Source: Alistipes sp.
GTDB taxonomy: Bacteria; Bacteroidota; Bacteroidia; Bacteroidales; Rikenellaceae
Assembly (NCBI GenBank): GCA_017424405.1
Contig: JAFPAD010000120.1
Location: 1 to 50,662 of the forward strand
Reading direction: 5' to 3'
Length of the DNA: 50,662 nt
The position numbers were made by a program, and so were the translations under genes. How positions within the stretch are numbered: the stretch's first letter is position 1; each line of letters begins with the position of its first letter. Shown in pieces: positions 23,662 to 33,814 of the stretch. The notes beneath the pieces are model-generated. The model had not been told where the DNA came from. It saw nothing but the letters and a program-made list of their open reading frames with translations, and made no database searches.

Positions 23662-24108
23662 CTACTCTATGATTTCAATCTCATCGCCCTCCTGATAATC
23701 GTTAGGCACGATGATAAGCGGTGCGTATGGGTCAAACGCCTCGACCTCTTGCTGTTGCTGCTCATACTTCTTTGCCGAAGAGTCGGTGGTTGCCATCTGG
23801 AAAATGGCACCCAAGCGAGGTATAAGCATATATATTAAAGTCACAAGCAATATGACTGCCACACCCATAGTCCACATCTTCATGCGCTTGTCGGAATTAC
23901 CCTTCTTGGATTCCTGCTCACGACGCAAATCACGAGCCTCACGCTTGGCACGAATATATTTTCCCGGAGTGTACTCGCCACCATCATCTAATCGTTCACC
24001 CTTCATCTCGGCACGACGCTGCTCACGAGCCTCCTTCTCGGGATCGTAATAGCGGGGTGTATAACTAAAACTGTTAGCATGACGCTTATAAGGTGAAAAC
24101 CAACCCAT
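23662..24108 (-). CDS. Conserved small membrane protein of unknown function
   Basis: The 148-residue protein has a basic, charged N-terminal half (about 1-75, rich in Arg, Glu and Lys, with a Tyr-Tyr-Asp-Pro-Glu-Lys segment) likely in the cytoplasm. One membrane helix follows (about 78-98), then a short acidic, Gln-rich C-terminal part ending in Glu-Ile-Ile-Glu. There is no signal peptide, so an N-in single-pass topology is expected. It lies between dnaJ and mutL with 19- and 24-base gaps, which marks it as a real gene. I do not recognise a family and assign no function. Confidence 0.72.
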   Translation of the reverse strand: MGWFSPYKRHANSFSYTPRYYDPEKEAREQRRAEMKGERLDDGGEYTPGKYIRAKREARDLRREQESKKGNSDKRMKMWTMGVAVILLVTLIYMLIPRLGAIFQMATTDSSAKKYEQQQQEVEAFDPYAPLIIVPNDYQEGDEIEIIE

Positions 24109-24127
24109 ATTGCTTATAAAATTAATG

Positions 24128-25282
24128 TTATCTGAAGAAATTTTTCATGCGCTCAAAAATATTCTGGCGCTCAACGCTCTCGGCATGCTTGAAATGAGGC
24201 TGTTCAGAAAGTTTCTCAACCAACTTACGCTCTTCGGCATTTAACGTATCAGGAATTGTTATATCAACAACAATCAATATATCGCCCCTGCCATAGCCAT
24301 TAACATCAGGAAGACCCTTGCCACGCAAGCGCAACACCTTACCAGCATGCGTTCCCGCAGCAATCTTAATCTTTGCACGTCCATCAATGGTTGGCACCTC
24401 AACCTCACCGCCAAGAATACAGGTGGTGACTGGCAAGTTCAGGTTATGAATCAAATCATTACCATCGCGCACCAATTCTGGGTTATGCTCCTCCTCGATG
24501 ACTACCAACAAATCACCGTTCACGCCACCATGACGAGCTGCATTACCCTTACCCGAAACGGTAACAGCCATACCCTCGCCTACGCCTGCAGGAATCTTAA
24601 TCTCAACAACTTCGTCGCCACGTACAGCACCCTCACCCGAGCACTTATCACACTTAGCTGTGATGACCTTACCCTCGCCATTACATGTAGGACAAACGCC
24701 CTGTGTCTGCATACGACCAAAGAATGTATTCTCGACACGAGTTACATATCCCGAGCCATTACATGTCGAACAAGTTGTGTATGACGACGAGTCTTTAGCT
24801 CCCGTACCACCACACTTTTCACAAGCTATGCTCTTATTAATCTTGAGTTTCTTTGTTGTACCATTGGCAATTTCCGAGAGGGTGAGCTTCACCTTAACAC
24901 GTATATCGCTACCACGATTTACTCGTCTACCACCACCGCCACGCGATGAGAAACCACCAAAGTGACCACCAAAAATATCACCAAACTGCGAGAAGATATC
25001 CTCCATAGAGAAACCTCCGCCGAAGCCACCACCAAAGCCTCCGCCTGCTGCACCACTCATTCCTGCATGACCAAATTGGTCGTAACGAGCACGCTTGTCG
25101 GGGTTCGACAATACGTCGTAAGCCTCAGCCGCCTCCTTAAACTTCTCCTCAGCCTCCTTGTCACCCGGATTTTTATCGGGGTGGAACTTAATGGCTGCCT
25201 TGCGGTACGCCTTTTTTATCTCATCGGCATTAGCGTTTTTCTCAACGCCTAACACCTCGTAATAATCCCTTTTTTCTGCCAT
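24128..25282 (-). CDS. dnaJ: Chaperone protein DnaJ
   Basis: The 384-residue co-chaperone stimulates the DnaK ATPase and delivers substrates. The J-domain occupies about 1-70, with His34-Pro35-Asp36 in the loop that contacts DnaK. A Gly/Phe-rich region follows (about 75-120). Four CxxCxGxG zinc-binding repeats lie at about 148-212, then the two C-terminal substrate-binding beta domains. It is full-length type I DnaJ. It follows grpE after 12 bases; dnaK is not in the window. Confidence 0.97.
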   Translation of the reverse strand: MAEKRDYYEVLGVEKNANADEIKKAYRKAAIKFHPDKNPGDKEAEEKFKEAAEAYDVLSNPDKRARYDQFGHAGMSGAAGGGFGGGFGGGFSMEDIFSQFGDIFGGHFGGFSSRGGGGRRVNRGSDIRVKVKLTLSEIANGTTKKLKINKSIACEKCGGTGAKDSSSYTTCSTCNGSGYVTRVENTFFGRMQTQGVCPTCNGEGKVITAKCDKCSGEGAVRGDEVVEIKIPAGVGEGMAVTVSGKGNAARHGGVNGDLLVVIEEEHNPELVRDGNDLIHNLNLPVTTCILGGEVEVPTIDGRAKIKIAAGTHAGKVLRLRGKGLPDVNGYGRGDILIVVDITIPDTLNAEERKLVEKLSEQPHFKHAESVERQNIFERMKNFFR

Positions 25283-25294
25283 TGCTAATTAGAT

Positions 25295-25924
25295 TTACTC
25301 TCCAACTACAACCTTTGCGTAACGCAACACCTTCTCGCCAAGCATGTAACCACGCTGCACTACATCAATCACCTTGCCCTTCTTATCCTCGCCTGCGGCA
25401 AAACGAGCCACAGCCTCGTGGAAATCGGGGTCAAACTCCTTGTCCACAGCCTCAATTTCAGTCACATTCTTCTGACGCAAAGCCTCCTCAAACTTCTGCA
25501 ACACGAGCTTCTCACCCTCACGCAAAGCCGCTATATCTTCACTCTTCTCAGAAGCCGCCACAGCACGATACATATCATCGAGCACCGACAACATCGACTT
25601 AATCACATCTGAGCCACCACTTGCAACAAGGTCCATCTTCTCGCGCAAGGTACGCTTGCGGTAGTTGTCAAACTCAGCCTGAAGGCGCATATACTTATCT
25701 TTCCAAACGGCAATTACCTCCTCTGGCGAAGGCTCTGAAGTGGCTGCCTGCGCACCTTCTGACTCCTCTGACACATTGTCAGTGGCTTCTGACTTGTCGT
25801 CTGCCACATTGTCACAAGGAGTGCCCTCACACGATGAATTACCATCGGCTTCATTGAATCCATTTTCCTGATTAACTTCCTGATCCTTAATCTTTTCGTC
25901 TGTCATATCTTTATGTTTTTTCAT
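25295..25924 (-). CDS. grpE: Nucleotide exchange factor GrpE
   Basis: The 209-residue protein releases ADP from DnaK. It has a disordered acidic N-terminus (about 1-65), a long coiled-coil (about 66-150, beginning Trp-Lys-Asp-Lys-Tyr-Met-Arg-Leu-Gln-Ala-Glu-Phe), and the C-terminal beta-wing domain ending Lys-Val-Leu-Arg-Tyr-Ala-Lys-Val-Val-Val-Gly. Two starts are possible, ATG 25924 and ATG 25906 (six codons later). A near-consensus TATAATTTG lies on the minus strand just upstream (about 25945-25953), so grpE-dnaJ may have its own promoter. Confidence 0.95.
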   Translation of the reverse strand: MKKHKDMTDEKIKDQEVNQENGFNEADGNSSCEGTPCDNVADDKSEATDNVSEESEGAQAATSEPSPEEVIAVWKDKYMRLQAEFDNYRKRTLREKMDLVASGGSDVIKSMLSVLDDMYRAVAASEKSEDIAALREGEKLVLQKFEEALRQKNVTEIEAVDKEFDPDFHEAVARFAAGEDKKGKVIDVVQRGYMLGEKVLRYAKVVVGE

Positions 25925-25962
25925 ATTTTCTATTATATATAGCGCAAATTATATGCCCTTTA

Positions 25963-26673
25963 TTATCCTATAATAAATATGGTAGGTCGTTTGGCAATAT
26001 CAGGCATGCCACTCTTACGCCACTGCGCAATGCTCCGCGTTGCGATAAACTCATCGGACGAGGTAATGTCGCACGCTACCGTTAATAAGGTTTCAGCACC
26101 ACACACTTGCAACATCTGCTCCATGAGTTTCACGTTGCGATAGGGTGCTTCGATAAATATCTGCGACTGACGCTCTTGCTGTGCTCTGCGCTCCAACATC
26201 TTCAATGCTTTGGCTCGCTCGGGCGGCTTCACAGGCAAGTAGCCGTTAAATGCGAACGACTGACCATTGAGTCCCGACGCCATCATCGCAAGCAAGATAG
26301 ATGATGGTCCCACAAGCGGCACAACTCTAATACCTCGGCGATGACATGCCTCAACGACCAATGCTCCCGGATCGGCGACACCAGGCACACCGGCCTCAGA
26401 GATTACACCCGCAGAACGACCTTCGAGGATTGGCTTTATCATCTGCTCGATAGCTGCACCAGCCACCGTATGTTCATTCAACTCAACAAATTCCAAATCG
26501 TCGATACGTCGCGCAATCTTTGCCTTAGAAAGGAAACGTCGCGCCGAGCGAAGATTCTCAACGATGAAATAGTCCAAGCTATCAATCACCTTGCCATTTG
26601 CCGCAGGTGTGACGTCGTACACCTCGGTGGAGTCCGAAATCGGACATGGAATCATATATAAAACGCCTGCCAT
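25963..26673 (-). CDS. SAM-dependent methyltransferase of the RsmI (tetrapyrrole methylase) family
   Basis: The 236-residue protein has the class III methyltransferase fold. The RsmI-type motif Ser-Glu-Ala-Gly-Val-Pro-Gly-Val-Ala-Asp-Pro-Gly lies near residue 92, and Gly-Pro-Ser-Ser (about 120) replaces the usual Gly-Pro-Ser-Ala; both frame the SAM site. RsmI methylates the 2'-O of C1402 in 16S rRNA. The protein is shorter than E. coli RsmI (286) and lacks its C-terminal HTH-like part; Bacteroidota often carry such a short paralogue, so its target may differ. Its ATG overlaps the murF-alr stop by one base (TAATG), suggesting coupled translation. Confidence 0.82.
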   Translation of the reverse strand: MAGVLYMIPCPISDSTEVYDVTPAANGKVIDSLDYFIVENLRSARRFLSKAKIARRIDDLEFVELNEHTVAGAAIEQMIKPILEGRSAGVISEAGVPGVADPGALVVEACHRRGIRVVPLVGPSSILLAMMASGLNGQSFAFNGYLPVKPPERAKALKMLERRAQQERQSQIFIEAPYRNVKLMEQMLQVCGAETLLTVACDITSSDEFIATRSIAQWRKSGMPDIAKRPTIFIIG

Positions 26674-29036
26674 TATTCTCTTACATATATTCTTTTAACA
26701 CGAGCCGACACCGACGTGAGTATCTCATAAGGTATTGTACCCAACACACGAGCCATATCCTCAGGGGTATTGCCTGACACAGCCGAGAAGATGCTCACTT
26801 GATCGCCCTCCTGCACACCCTCGATATCGGTCACATCAATCATACAACTATCCATACATATTCTACCCACAGTTGGCGCAGCACACCCCGCCACGAGCAT
26901 CGACCATCGACCTCCTCCAAGATGGCGGCTCAGACCATCGGCATATCCTATTGGGATTGTTGCTATCAGGCTATCGCGTTGCAACACCTCGCTGCGACCA
27001 TATCCAATAGCCTCGCCAGCCTTGCGCTCACGAATCTGCACGATGCGGGTCTTAAGAGCTGCAACAGGTTGCAACTCATCGTTATGTTGATAGCCGTAAC
27101 CATACAAGCCCAAGCCCAAGCGACACATATCAAATTGCGCTTCGGGGAATCGTTCTATGGCCGCCGAATTTGCCGTATGACGAATAACATCGTATGGCAA
27201 AACCTCGACAATAGCCCTACTCATGCTCTCGAAACGTACAATCTGTCCGCGTGTGAAATCATCTTGCGAAGGATCATCGGCACATGACAGATGAGCAAAC
27301 ACACTCGCCACCCTGATGCCCTTTTGCATTTTAAGGCTCTCTATCAACTCCGCAAGCTCCTCTTCCACAAAACCCAAACGGTGCATTCCGGTGTCGAGTT
27401 TAATGTGAATAGGATAGGCATGAACGCCATATCGCTCTACGCTACGCACAAAATCATACAACGAATGAAAACTATATATCTCAGGCTCGAGTTTATAGGT
27501 TATCATCTTGTCGAAGCTACCTGCATCGGCATTTAGCACCACGATAGGCATGGTGATACCCTTCTCTCTAAGAGTAATACCCTCATCGGCAAACGCCACA
27601 GCCAAGTAGCTGACACCCAGACGTTGCATAAGCTGAGCCACCTCCACATCACCTGCACCGTAGCTGCAAGCCTTGACCATAGCCACCAAACGGTGATTCA
27701 TTGGCAAAAACTTACGGAAATAGCCGACGTTATGGGTCATAGCATCAAGATTCACCTCCAACACCGTAGTGTGACTCTTGCGCTCCAAGTGGTGGCAGAT
27801 GCGTTCAAAGTGCTGACGACGGTTACCCTTCAACAATATTGTTCTGCCTGCTATATCTTCATGTTTTAGACCTCGCATGAGCTCTTCAGTGGTGGCATAG
27901 AAATCGCTGTCCTCAGCAAATTTATCGGCATGCGCTGCAATGCGCTGTCCCACACCTATAAATTTTGTCACGCGCGCATTCTTCACCAACTGAGCCACAC
28001 GCATGTATAACTCCTCATCGTCCATACCACTTTGAAGTATATCTGAAACAATCGCCGTAGTGTGACTACCCAAAGCTACACTACGCAGTGTATCCAACGC
28101 CAATGCCAACGAATTTACATCGGAGTTATAGGAGTCGTTAATAAGCATCGAACCAGACTCACCCTCCTTAACCTCCAAGCGCATAGCCAAATTAGATGCT
28201 ACGAGGGTAACGTCATCATAGCCAAGCCAACGACACAAGCACTTTACCAATTGAGCATTGGCTTGAGTGATAGCATTGTGACTCTCAATCTCCGCAACAT
28301 CGTAGTGCATCGCATCGACCAAGCAACACGACAGCGATAATCGTGCAAGCACATCGGTCAATTCGTGATACGATGAGTGGTAAATCAAGGTCTTAGCTCG
28401 TCGGGCAAGAATTAGCTTCTGCTCAATCTTCTCGTCCAACGACGAGAAATTCGCCTGATGCGCATCGCCTATCGAGGTAATCACAACCACATCGGGCTGT
28501 ATCATCTCCTCCAGACGTTGCATCTCTCCCACCTCGGAAATGCCGGCCTCAATCAAAGCGACCTCCTCATCGCCCTCAATCATCAGCAGCGACAACGCCA
28601 CGCCAAGTTGAGAATTATAGCTCATGGGCGAGGCAAAAAACTTCACACGTTGTGGCAAGGTGCGAGCAATCCACTCCTTCACCACAGTCTTTCCATTCGA
28701 GCCTGTGATTGCAACAACCACACCCTTGAAACTCTTACGATGTGCCGCCGCAAGGCTCTGCAAAGCCTTTAAAGCATTAGGCACAACGACATATCCGACA
28801 CCTCTATGCTCTGCCACCTGCTCCGTAGCCTCAACCATAAAGGCTCTGATACCAGAGTGAAACATGTCGGTGATAAATTCGTGGGAGTCGTGATTCTCAC
28901 CACGCATAGCAACAAACATAGCTCCATCGCCAAATAGGCAACTGCGCGAGTCTGTAACCACATCTCGCACCTCCAAGTCCTCGCCATAGTGTTTACCTCC
29001 ACACATGCGAGCTATTTCCGACAGAGTATATCTCAC
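26673..29036 (-). CDS. murF-alr: Bifunctional MurF ligase-alanine racemase
   Basis: The 787-residue fusion makes D-alanine and adds D-Ala-D-Ala to UDP-MurNAc-tripeptide for peptidoglycan. The MurF half spans about 1-420, with the ATP loop Gly-Ser-Asn-Gly-Lys-Thr near residue 112 and Asn-Asp-Ser-Tyr-Asn-Ser near 300. The racemase half runs from about 422: the PLP lysine lies in Met-Val-Lys-Ala-Cys-Ser-Tyr-Gly-Ala-Gly, and the catalytic tyrosine region is in Ile-Gly-Tyr-Ala-Asp-Gly, followed by Gly-Arg-Ile-Cys-Met-Asp. Such fusions are known in Bacteroidota. The start is GTG 29036, two bases after the mutS2 stop; the conserved Tyr-Thr-Leu-Ser-Glu-Ile-Ala follows at once, so this start is firm. 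Confidence 0.96.
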   Translation of the reverse strand: MRYTLSEIARMCGGKHYGEDLEVRDVVTDSRSCLFGDGAMFVAMRGENHDSHEFITDMFHSGIRAFMVEATEQVAEHRGVGYVVVPNALKALQSLAAAHRKSFKGVVVAITGSNGKTVVKEWIARTLPQRVKFFASPMSYNSQLGVALSLLMIEGDEEVALIEAGISEVGEMQRLEEMIQPDVVVITSIGDAHQANFSSLDEKIEQKLILARRAKTLIYHSSYHELTDVLARLSLSCCLVDAMHYDVAEIESHNAITQANAQLVKCLCRWLGYDDVTLVASNLAMRLEVKEGESGSMLINDSYNSDVNSLALALDTLRSVALGSHTTAIVSDILQSGMDDEELYMRVAQLVKNARVTKFIGVGQRIAAHADKFAEDSDFYATTEELMRGLKHEDIAGRTILLKGNRRQHFERICHHLERKSHTTVLEVNLDAMTHNVGYFRKFLPMNHRLVAMVKACSYGAGDVEVAQLMQRLGVSYLAVAFADEGITLREKGITMPIVVLNADAGSFDKMITYKLEPEIYSFHSLYDFVRSVERYGVHAYPIHIKLDTGMHRLGFVEEELAELIESLKMQKGIRVASVFAHLSCADDPSQDDFTRGQIVRFESMSRAIVEVLPYDVIRHTANSAAIERFPEAQFDMCRLGLGLYGYGYQHNDELQPVAALKTRIVQIRERKAGEAIGYGRSEVLQRDSLIATIPIGYADGLSRHLGGGRWSMLVAGCAAPTVGRICMDSCMIDVTDIEGVQEGDQVSIFSAVSGNTPEDMARVLGTIPYEILTSVSARVKRIYVRE

Positions 29037-29038
29037 AA

Positions 29039-31531
29039 TTAATCGTTTTTAAATCTAACAACAGTAATTCCAGCTCCACCGCGGTCGGCATGCTCGTCCT
29101 TAGCCGACTCCACTTCGGGTATGCTACGCAGATAACGACGTATCTCCTGCTGAAGTGCTCCCGTACCTTTACCATGCAAGATGGTTACACCTCCTACACC
29201 TACCATCAAGGCATCATCGACCAAGTCTTGCACGACCTCTAACGCCTCAGCGGCACGCATACCTCTCACATCGACGCTGTCGCGGAAATTGAGTTTACGC
29301 GATGATATATCGACCGAAAGCACCGTACGTGGCTGCGTAGGACGAACTGACTTCTTATACTCGGCATTCGACACCACGATAAGTTTCTCCTTCTCCACCA
29401 TTGTGAGAATCTGACCAAACGCTACCTGAGCCTTCTTACCCTTGATGCTTTGCACTACGCCAAGCACCTCCTGACCTTCAATCTTCACCTTAGAGCCAAT
29501 CTCAATAGGTTTTGGTGCTGGCACAGCCAAATCTTTTTCAACAGGCTGCGCTCCCTGACGTTTCTTATTCTCCTCGCGACGTGCCATGCGACGCTTCAAG
29601 CGTTCCATTTCACGATCCACCTGCTCACCATCGAAAGCCGAGTCGCTCTTTTCTACCGTATCCTTAAACTCATCTAACTCACGACGTGCCAAGCGAGTAA
29701 GTTCTTTTTCAGCCTGCGCCTCCTTAATGGTGCGGATTGTATTCTCAATCTGGCGATTGGCATCTGCAATCAAACGCTGAGCCTCCTCCTTTGCCTTAGA
29801 GATAATCTCCTTGCGCTCCTCCTTAATGCGAGTAAGTTGCTGCTCGTAGCTTATCTCCAACTCCTCAACCTTACGGTCAGTTTGACGTATGCGGTCACGC
29901 TTCTGTGACCAATAACGACGGTCGCGGGCAATCTCTCGCAGCTGACGTTCCAGATTTATATGGTCGCTACCAGCCTTCTCGCTCGCAGTACGAATAATAT
30001 CCTCCGGCAAACCTATCTTACGAGCTATCTCCACAGCAAACGAGCTACCTGGCTTACCCTGCTCCAACTTAAACAATGGGCAGATATTCTGCACATCAAA
30101 CATCATGGCTCCATTGGCGATACCATCGGTGCCCGTAGCATAATATTTTATATTGGAGTAGTGGGTGGTTATAACTCCGTAGCACCCCTTCTCCAACAAT
30201 CGCTCAAGGATAGCCTCAGCGATGGCTCCACCAATCACAGGCTCGGTACCCGAACCAAACTCATCAATAAGCACCAACGTCTTTGACGATGCCGCCTGCA
30301 ACATATTCTTCATATTGAGCAAGTGTGATGAATAGGTCGAAAGGTCATTGTCCATCGACTGCTCGTCGCCTATGTCAATACAAATACTTTCAAATATAGG
30401 CAACTCGCTCATCTCGCCTGCCGTCACAGGGAATCCACACTGAAACATATATTGCACAATGCCCGTGGTCTTCAAACAAACCGACTTACCGCCAGCATTA
30501 GGACCCGATATTACTAATATATGCTTATTGCTATCGAGCTGCATATCGAGAGGTACTACCTCCTTCTTCTCGCGCTTGAGTGTCTGCGCCAACAATGGGT
30601 GAAAAGCATGACGCAACACCATTCTATCATCGTCCGATACAATTGGCTTGCCGGCTCCATTTTCAATCGCCCAACGAGCCTTAGCACGAATGGCATCAAT
30701 ATGTGCCAAATACTCACCTGCCGTAGCGATAGGCTCAGCATCGGGACGTATCTCCTCGGTAAACTCAGTGAGCAAACGAACTATCTCGCGACGCTCGGCA
30801 TACTCCAACTCCTTCAACTGGTTGTTGAGCTCAACAACCTCGACTGGCTCAACATAAAACGTCTTACCCGTAGCCGACTCATCGTGAATAAAGCCATTGA
30901 GTTTGCGTTTATTAGCTGCCGACACAGGAATCACCGCACGCCCATCGCGAATGGAAATCATTGCTTCGGCATCGACTATTCCGGCTCGTTTAGCATTATT
31001 GAGCACCTGCTGCAAACGCTTCGACACCTGACCCTCATGTTCGCGGATAGCACGACGTATAGACAGCAAGTCATGTGAAGCTCCATCTCGAATAGCCCCC
31101 TCGTCATCGACAAGTTGATTGATACGACGTATTATATCGGGGAATATGCACACCTTTTCGCTGCGCTCGCGCAATCGAGGATATTGCTCCCTGCTACGAT
31201 TGGTAATAAACCCAACCATATTACCCACAGCCGTCAGAGCTATGCGCAGAACGACAATCTCCTCAGTTGTAAGGAAAGCTCCCTCGACGCCAATCTTCGA
31301 CAAGATGCTCTCCATATCGGGAAATTCATCACGCGGAGCATCAGGCTCAAGCATAAGCATCACACGCATCTCATCGGCAATATCCTGACGGAACTCTATT
31401 TCACGACGAGACGTAGAGAATGTTTCGGCTTGAATGATAGCTCGTGCCGCCTGCATGCTGCATAGCGCCACAACCTGCTCACGCAAACGTTCGAAGCCTA
31501 TCTTTTGTTCAAAATTTGCTGGATAAATCAT
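29039..31531 (-). CDS. mutS2: MutS2 family ATPase/endonuclease
   Basis: The 830-residue protein has the MutS core without the mismatch-recognition domain. Walker A is Gly-Pro-Asn-Ala-Gly-Gly-Lys-Ser near residue 345, and Walker B Leu-Ile-Asp-Glu-Phe-Gly-Ser-Gly-Thr near 425. A long coiled-coil (about 520-640) precedes a KOW-like segment and the C-terminal Smr nuclease domain, marked by Val-Asp-Val-Arg-Gly-Met and Leu-His-Gly-Lys-Gly-Thr-Gly (about 750-805). MutS2 suppresses recombination or rescues collided ribosomes in other bacteria; which applies here is unknown. Length is a little above usual (about 780). It is 12 bases after the MCE gene. Confidence 0.95.
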   Translation of the reverse strand: MIYPANFEQKIGFERLREQVVALCSMQAARAIIQAETFSTSRREIEFRQDIADEMRVMLMLEPDAPRDEFPDMESILSKIGVEGAFLTTEEIVVLRIALTAVGNMVGFITNRSREQYPRLRERSEKVCIFPDIIRRINQLVDDEGAIRDGASHDLLSIRRAIREHEGQVSKRLQQVLNNAKRAGIVDAEAMISIRDGRAVIPVSAANKRKLNGFIHDESATGKTFYVEPVEVVELNNQLKELEYAERREIVRLLTEFTEEIRPDAEPIATAGEYLAHIDAIRAKARWAIENGAGKPIVSDDDRMVLRHAFHPLLAQTLKREKKEVVPLDMQLDSNKHILVISGPNAGGKSVCLKTTGIVQYMFQCGFPVTAGEMSELPIFESICIDIGDEQSMDNDLSTYSSHLLNMKNMLQAASSKTLVLIDEFGSGTEPVIGGAIAEAILERLLEKGCYGVITTHYSNIKYYATGTDGIANGAMMFDVQNICPLFKLEQGKPGSSFAVEIARKIGLPEDIIRTASEKAGSDHINLERQLREIARDRRYWSQKRDRIRQTDRKVEELEISYEQQLTRIKEERKEIISKAKEEAQRLIADANRQIENTIRTIKEAQAEKELTRLARRELDEFKDTVEKSDSAFDGEQVDREMERLKRRMARREENKKRQGAQPVEKDLAVPAPKPIEIGSKVKIEGQEVLGVVQSIKGKKAQVAFGQILTMVEKEKLIVVSNAEYKKSVRPTQPRTVLSVDISSRKLNFRDSVDVRGMRAAEALEVVQDLVDDALMVGVGGVTILHGKGTGALQQEIRRYLRSIPEVESAKDEHADRGGAGITVVRFKND

Positions 31532-31543
31532 CGCATAAAAACT

Positions 31544-32566
31544 TTATTGAGCGCTCTTTGCCTCTTTAGCCGCTGCCTCGGCTGCCTCGTCGGCACGTTT
31601 AATAGCTCTCTTCTCAGCTTTTGCTTTGGCTCGTTCAACCTTTTTCTGTGGGTTTCCACCAAAAACTGAGACATTTATATAGCGATATGGATTCTCCTTC
31701 AAATCAGCCAACAAAGTTGATAAATTCTCGCTCGCAGCGGTGAGGTTTGCATACAACTCTCCATCGTTGAGCATTTTGCCCACACTGCCATCTTGATTGT
31801 TAATCGCCGCCAAGACCTCATTCAACTTAGTCACAACACCCTCAACCTCAGCAACGAGTCCTGATTGAGCCAACTGAGTTGAGAAGCTATCAAGATTGTC
31901 GATAATAGAATCTATCTGCTCGGAATTATCACCAAGTGTTTTCGAGAACTGACCCAACGACTCCAAAGCCTGCTCCAAATGCTCACGCTCCTTAGCAAGC
32001 ATAGAATTAGCATTTCCTGTCAAGCCATTGACATTTGATACGATGCTGGTGATGTTCTCGGTATTTTGCGCCATCAAACTATTGACACTCTCAAGAGTTT
32101 GCGTCAAGTTATCCATGATAACCGTAACCTTTGCAAGCAAGCCCTCCATCTCAGAACCTGCCAACTCCATCAAATCGGTGGATTGCATGGTTTGAATAGA
32201 GCCGTTATCTGGTACCATCTCGGTAGAGTTACCATAAACAATCTCTATAGCTTTACCGCCCATAAGTCCGTCGCTAAAAATCTTAGCCTTTGAATCAACA
32301 GGTATCTGGTAGCGGCTGTCAATTGACAACTCCACCTCAACGCCTTTCGAAGGATCCTCGTTAAGGGTCACGTTTGTGACTGTACCAACCTTCACGCCAT
32401 ATATCATAACGTGAGAAGCAGGCTGAATACCACCCACCTGCTCATAATAGGCGTAATAAACATTGCTATTGCCAAACACAGCTAAACCCTTCAGGTATTT
32501 TATAACACCCCACCCGATTAATAACACTGCAATGGCAAACAAACCAACTTTAATTTCTCTTTTCAT
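31544..32566 (-). CDS. MCE-domain lipid-transport protein (MlaD type)
   Basis: The 340-residue protein is anchored by one N-terminal membrane helix (about 6-28) and has one MCE domain in the periplasm (about 36-115), recognisable by Val-Met-Ile-Tyr-Gly-Val-Lys-Val-Gly-Thr-Val and by Phe-Ser-Asp-Gly-Leu-Met-Gly-Gly-Lys. A long helical coiled-coil follows (about 125-290), then a basic/Ala-rich tail. Family members form hexameric rings or tubes that carry phospholipids between membranes with an ABC transporter. The transporter subunits are not in the window. It is 20 bases downstream of the amidase gene, and lptD lies just beyond, so the locus is about the envelope. Confidence 0.92.
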   Translation of the reverse strand: MKREIKVGLFAIAVLLIGWGVIKYLKGLAVFGNSNVYYAYYEQVGGIQPASHVMIYGVKVGTVTNVTLNEDPSKGVEVELSIDSRYQIPVDSKAKIFSDGLMGGKAIEIVYGNSTEMVPDNGSIQTMQSTDLMELAGSEMEGLLAKVTVIMDNLTQTLESVNSLMAQNTENITSIVSNVNGLTGNANSMLAKEREHLEQALESLGQFSKTLGDNSEQIDSIIDNLDSFSTQLAQSGLVAEVEGVVTKLNEVLAAINNQDGSVGKMLNDGELYANLTAASENLSTLLADLKENPYRYINVSVFGGNPQKKVERAKAKAEKRAIKRADEAAEAAAKEAKSAQ

Positions 32567-32586
32567 ATCTACGTGTTTTTTATCTT

Positions 32587-33765
32587 CTACTTAATAATTT
32601 TTCCGTCCTTGTAGTGAACAACAAATGCACCACTAAAAGTTCGCCTCAAGGTAGCCAAATTACTCTGAGCCTCCGCACGAGAGCCATACTCCCCAAAACA
32701 ATATTTATACTTCAATGCGCCAGTACCTTCGTAACACTTCACCTTGCCACGATAGTTTTTAAACTGTCCATCATTTAGGTTTATCTTCTTCTCCGACGCC
32801 AACACCTGAATGGCATAGCCTTCCACACTTTTAGCCATCACAGCCGCCGATGTTGTTGGCTCCACCTTCGCCGTTGTAGGTTGTGACACCTTCACCGTTG
32901 TAGGCTCCGCCACTTCGCTCTTAACTTCTGAAGCAACAGACTCCGCAACTGTTTCTACCACACCACCCGACAATCTGTTTATGTGACTCACATACTCCTT
33001 AACGGCATTACACAACATTCGCGCAAGCTCGTTCTGACCCTTCTCGGAATTCATATATGCAAGCTCTTTAGCGTTACTCATAAAACCTATTTCGGTGAGC
33101 ACACTCGGCATATCGGTCGCATACAACACCTTCAGCAACTGACGATTAACCCTACGCGCATTACGTCCGCCCTTAGCATAATGCGACTGCATTATTCGAG
33201 CCATCATTTCGCTATACTCGCCATAGGTAAATTGCAAGTTCTGGATATAAGCCCTAACCATTGCCGCGGTGGTTTCGTCCGACATATCGATAAGCTCCTC
33301 GCGGTTGTTGTTATACACCGCACTCTCGTTATATCGCGTCTCCTTCTCGCTCTCGCCCATTATGATGGTCTCCACGCCATAAACCGAAGTGGCTTTAGGC
33401 GCTGCATTAGCATGTATCGAGATAAAGAAATCACCTCCAGCACGATTTGCAATATCGGCACGGGCTGTTAAATCATCATTCAGGGTCTTACCCAACGCAA
33501 CGTCGCTCTTACGAGTATATACCACCTTAACATCTGGCAGCTCAGCCTCAATCAAAGCACCCAACTTTAGAGCCACCTTAAGGTTCAAATCCTTCTCCTT
33601 TACCTTGCCATACACAGCGCCGGGAAAGATGCCGCCATGACCAGCATCTATGACAATCACACCCACTCCCGCTTTAGTATTTTGAGCAACAAGTTCTGTT
33701 GCAGAAAAAAGCATCACAAGGGTAAGTAATAAAATCCCAACTGTATGTTTCATAAAAACTCTCAT
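32587..33765 (-). CDS. N-acetylmuramoyl-L-alanine amidase with C-terminal SPOR-like domain
   Basis: The 392-residue periplasmic enzyme cuts between MurNAc and the stem peptide. After a signal peptide (cleavage near Val-Ala-Gln, about residue 27) comes an Amidase_3 domain with the zinc ligands His (Ile-Asp-Ala-Gly-His-Gly-Gly, near 43), Glu (Val-Glu-Thr-Ile-Ile, near 130) and His (Ser-Ile-His-Ala-Asn), and the catalytic Glu in Leu-Thr-Glu-Ile-Gly-Phe. A Val/Thr/Pro-rich linker (about 270-310) leads to a C-terminal SPOR-like domain (about 313-392) that may bind denuded glycan at division sites. ATG 33765 is used; ATG 33753, four codons later, is possible. The frame opens earlier at a TTG, but that reaches into the shared promoter region. 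Confidence 0.93.
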   Translation of the reverse strand: MRVFMKHTVGILLLTLVMLFSATELVAQNTKAGVGVIVIDAGHGGIFPGAVYGKVKEKDLNLKVALKLGALIEAELPDVKVVYTRKSDVALGKTLNDDLTARADIANRAGGDFFISIHANAAPKATSVYGVETIIMGESEKETRYNESAVYNNNREELIDMSDETTAAMVRAYIQNLQFTYGEYSEMMARIMQSHYAKGGRNARRVNRQLLKVLYATDMPSVLTEIGFMSNAKELAYMNSEKGQNELARMLCNAVKEYVSHINRLSGGVVETVAESVASEVKSEVAEPTTVKVSQPTTAKVEPTTSAAVMAKSVEGYAIQVLASEKKINLNDGQFKNYRGKVKCYEGTGALKYKYCFGEYGSRAEAQSNLATLRRTFSGAFVVHYKDGKIIK

Positions 33766-33794
33766 TTTTTTAGCGTTATTACAATAAAAAACGC

Positions 33795-33802
33795 TATATT
33801 TG
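33795..33802 (+). promoter_or_regulatory. -7 element of lptD
   Basis: TATATTTG matches TAnnTTTG. Transcription would start near 33809, about 85 bases before the lptD start. The -33 side has only a T-rich stretch. Confidence 0.5.
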
Positions 33803-33814
33803 TCGGTTAAAATA

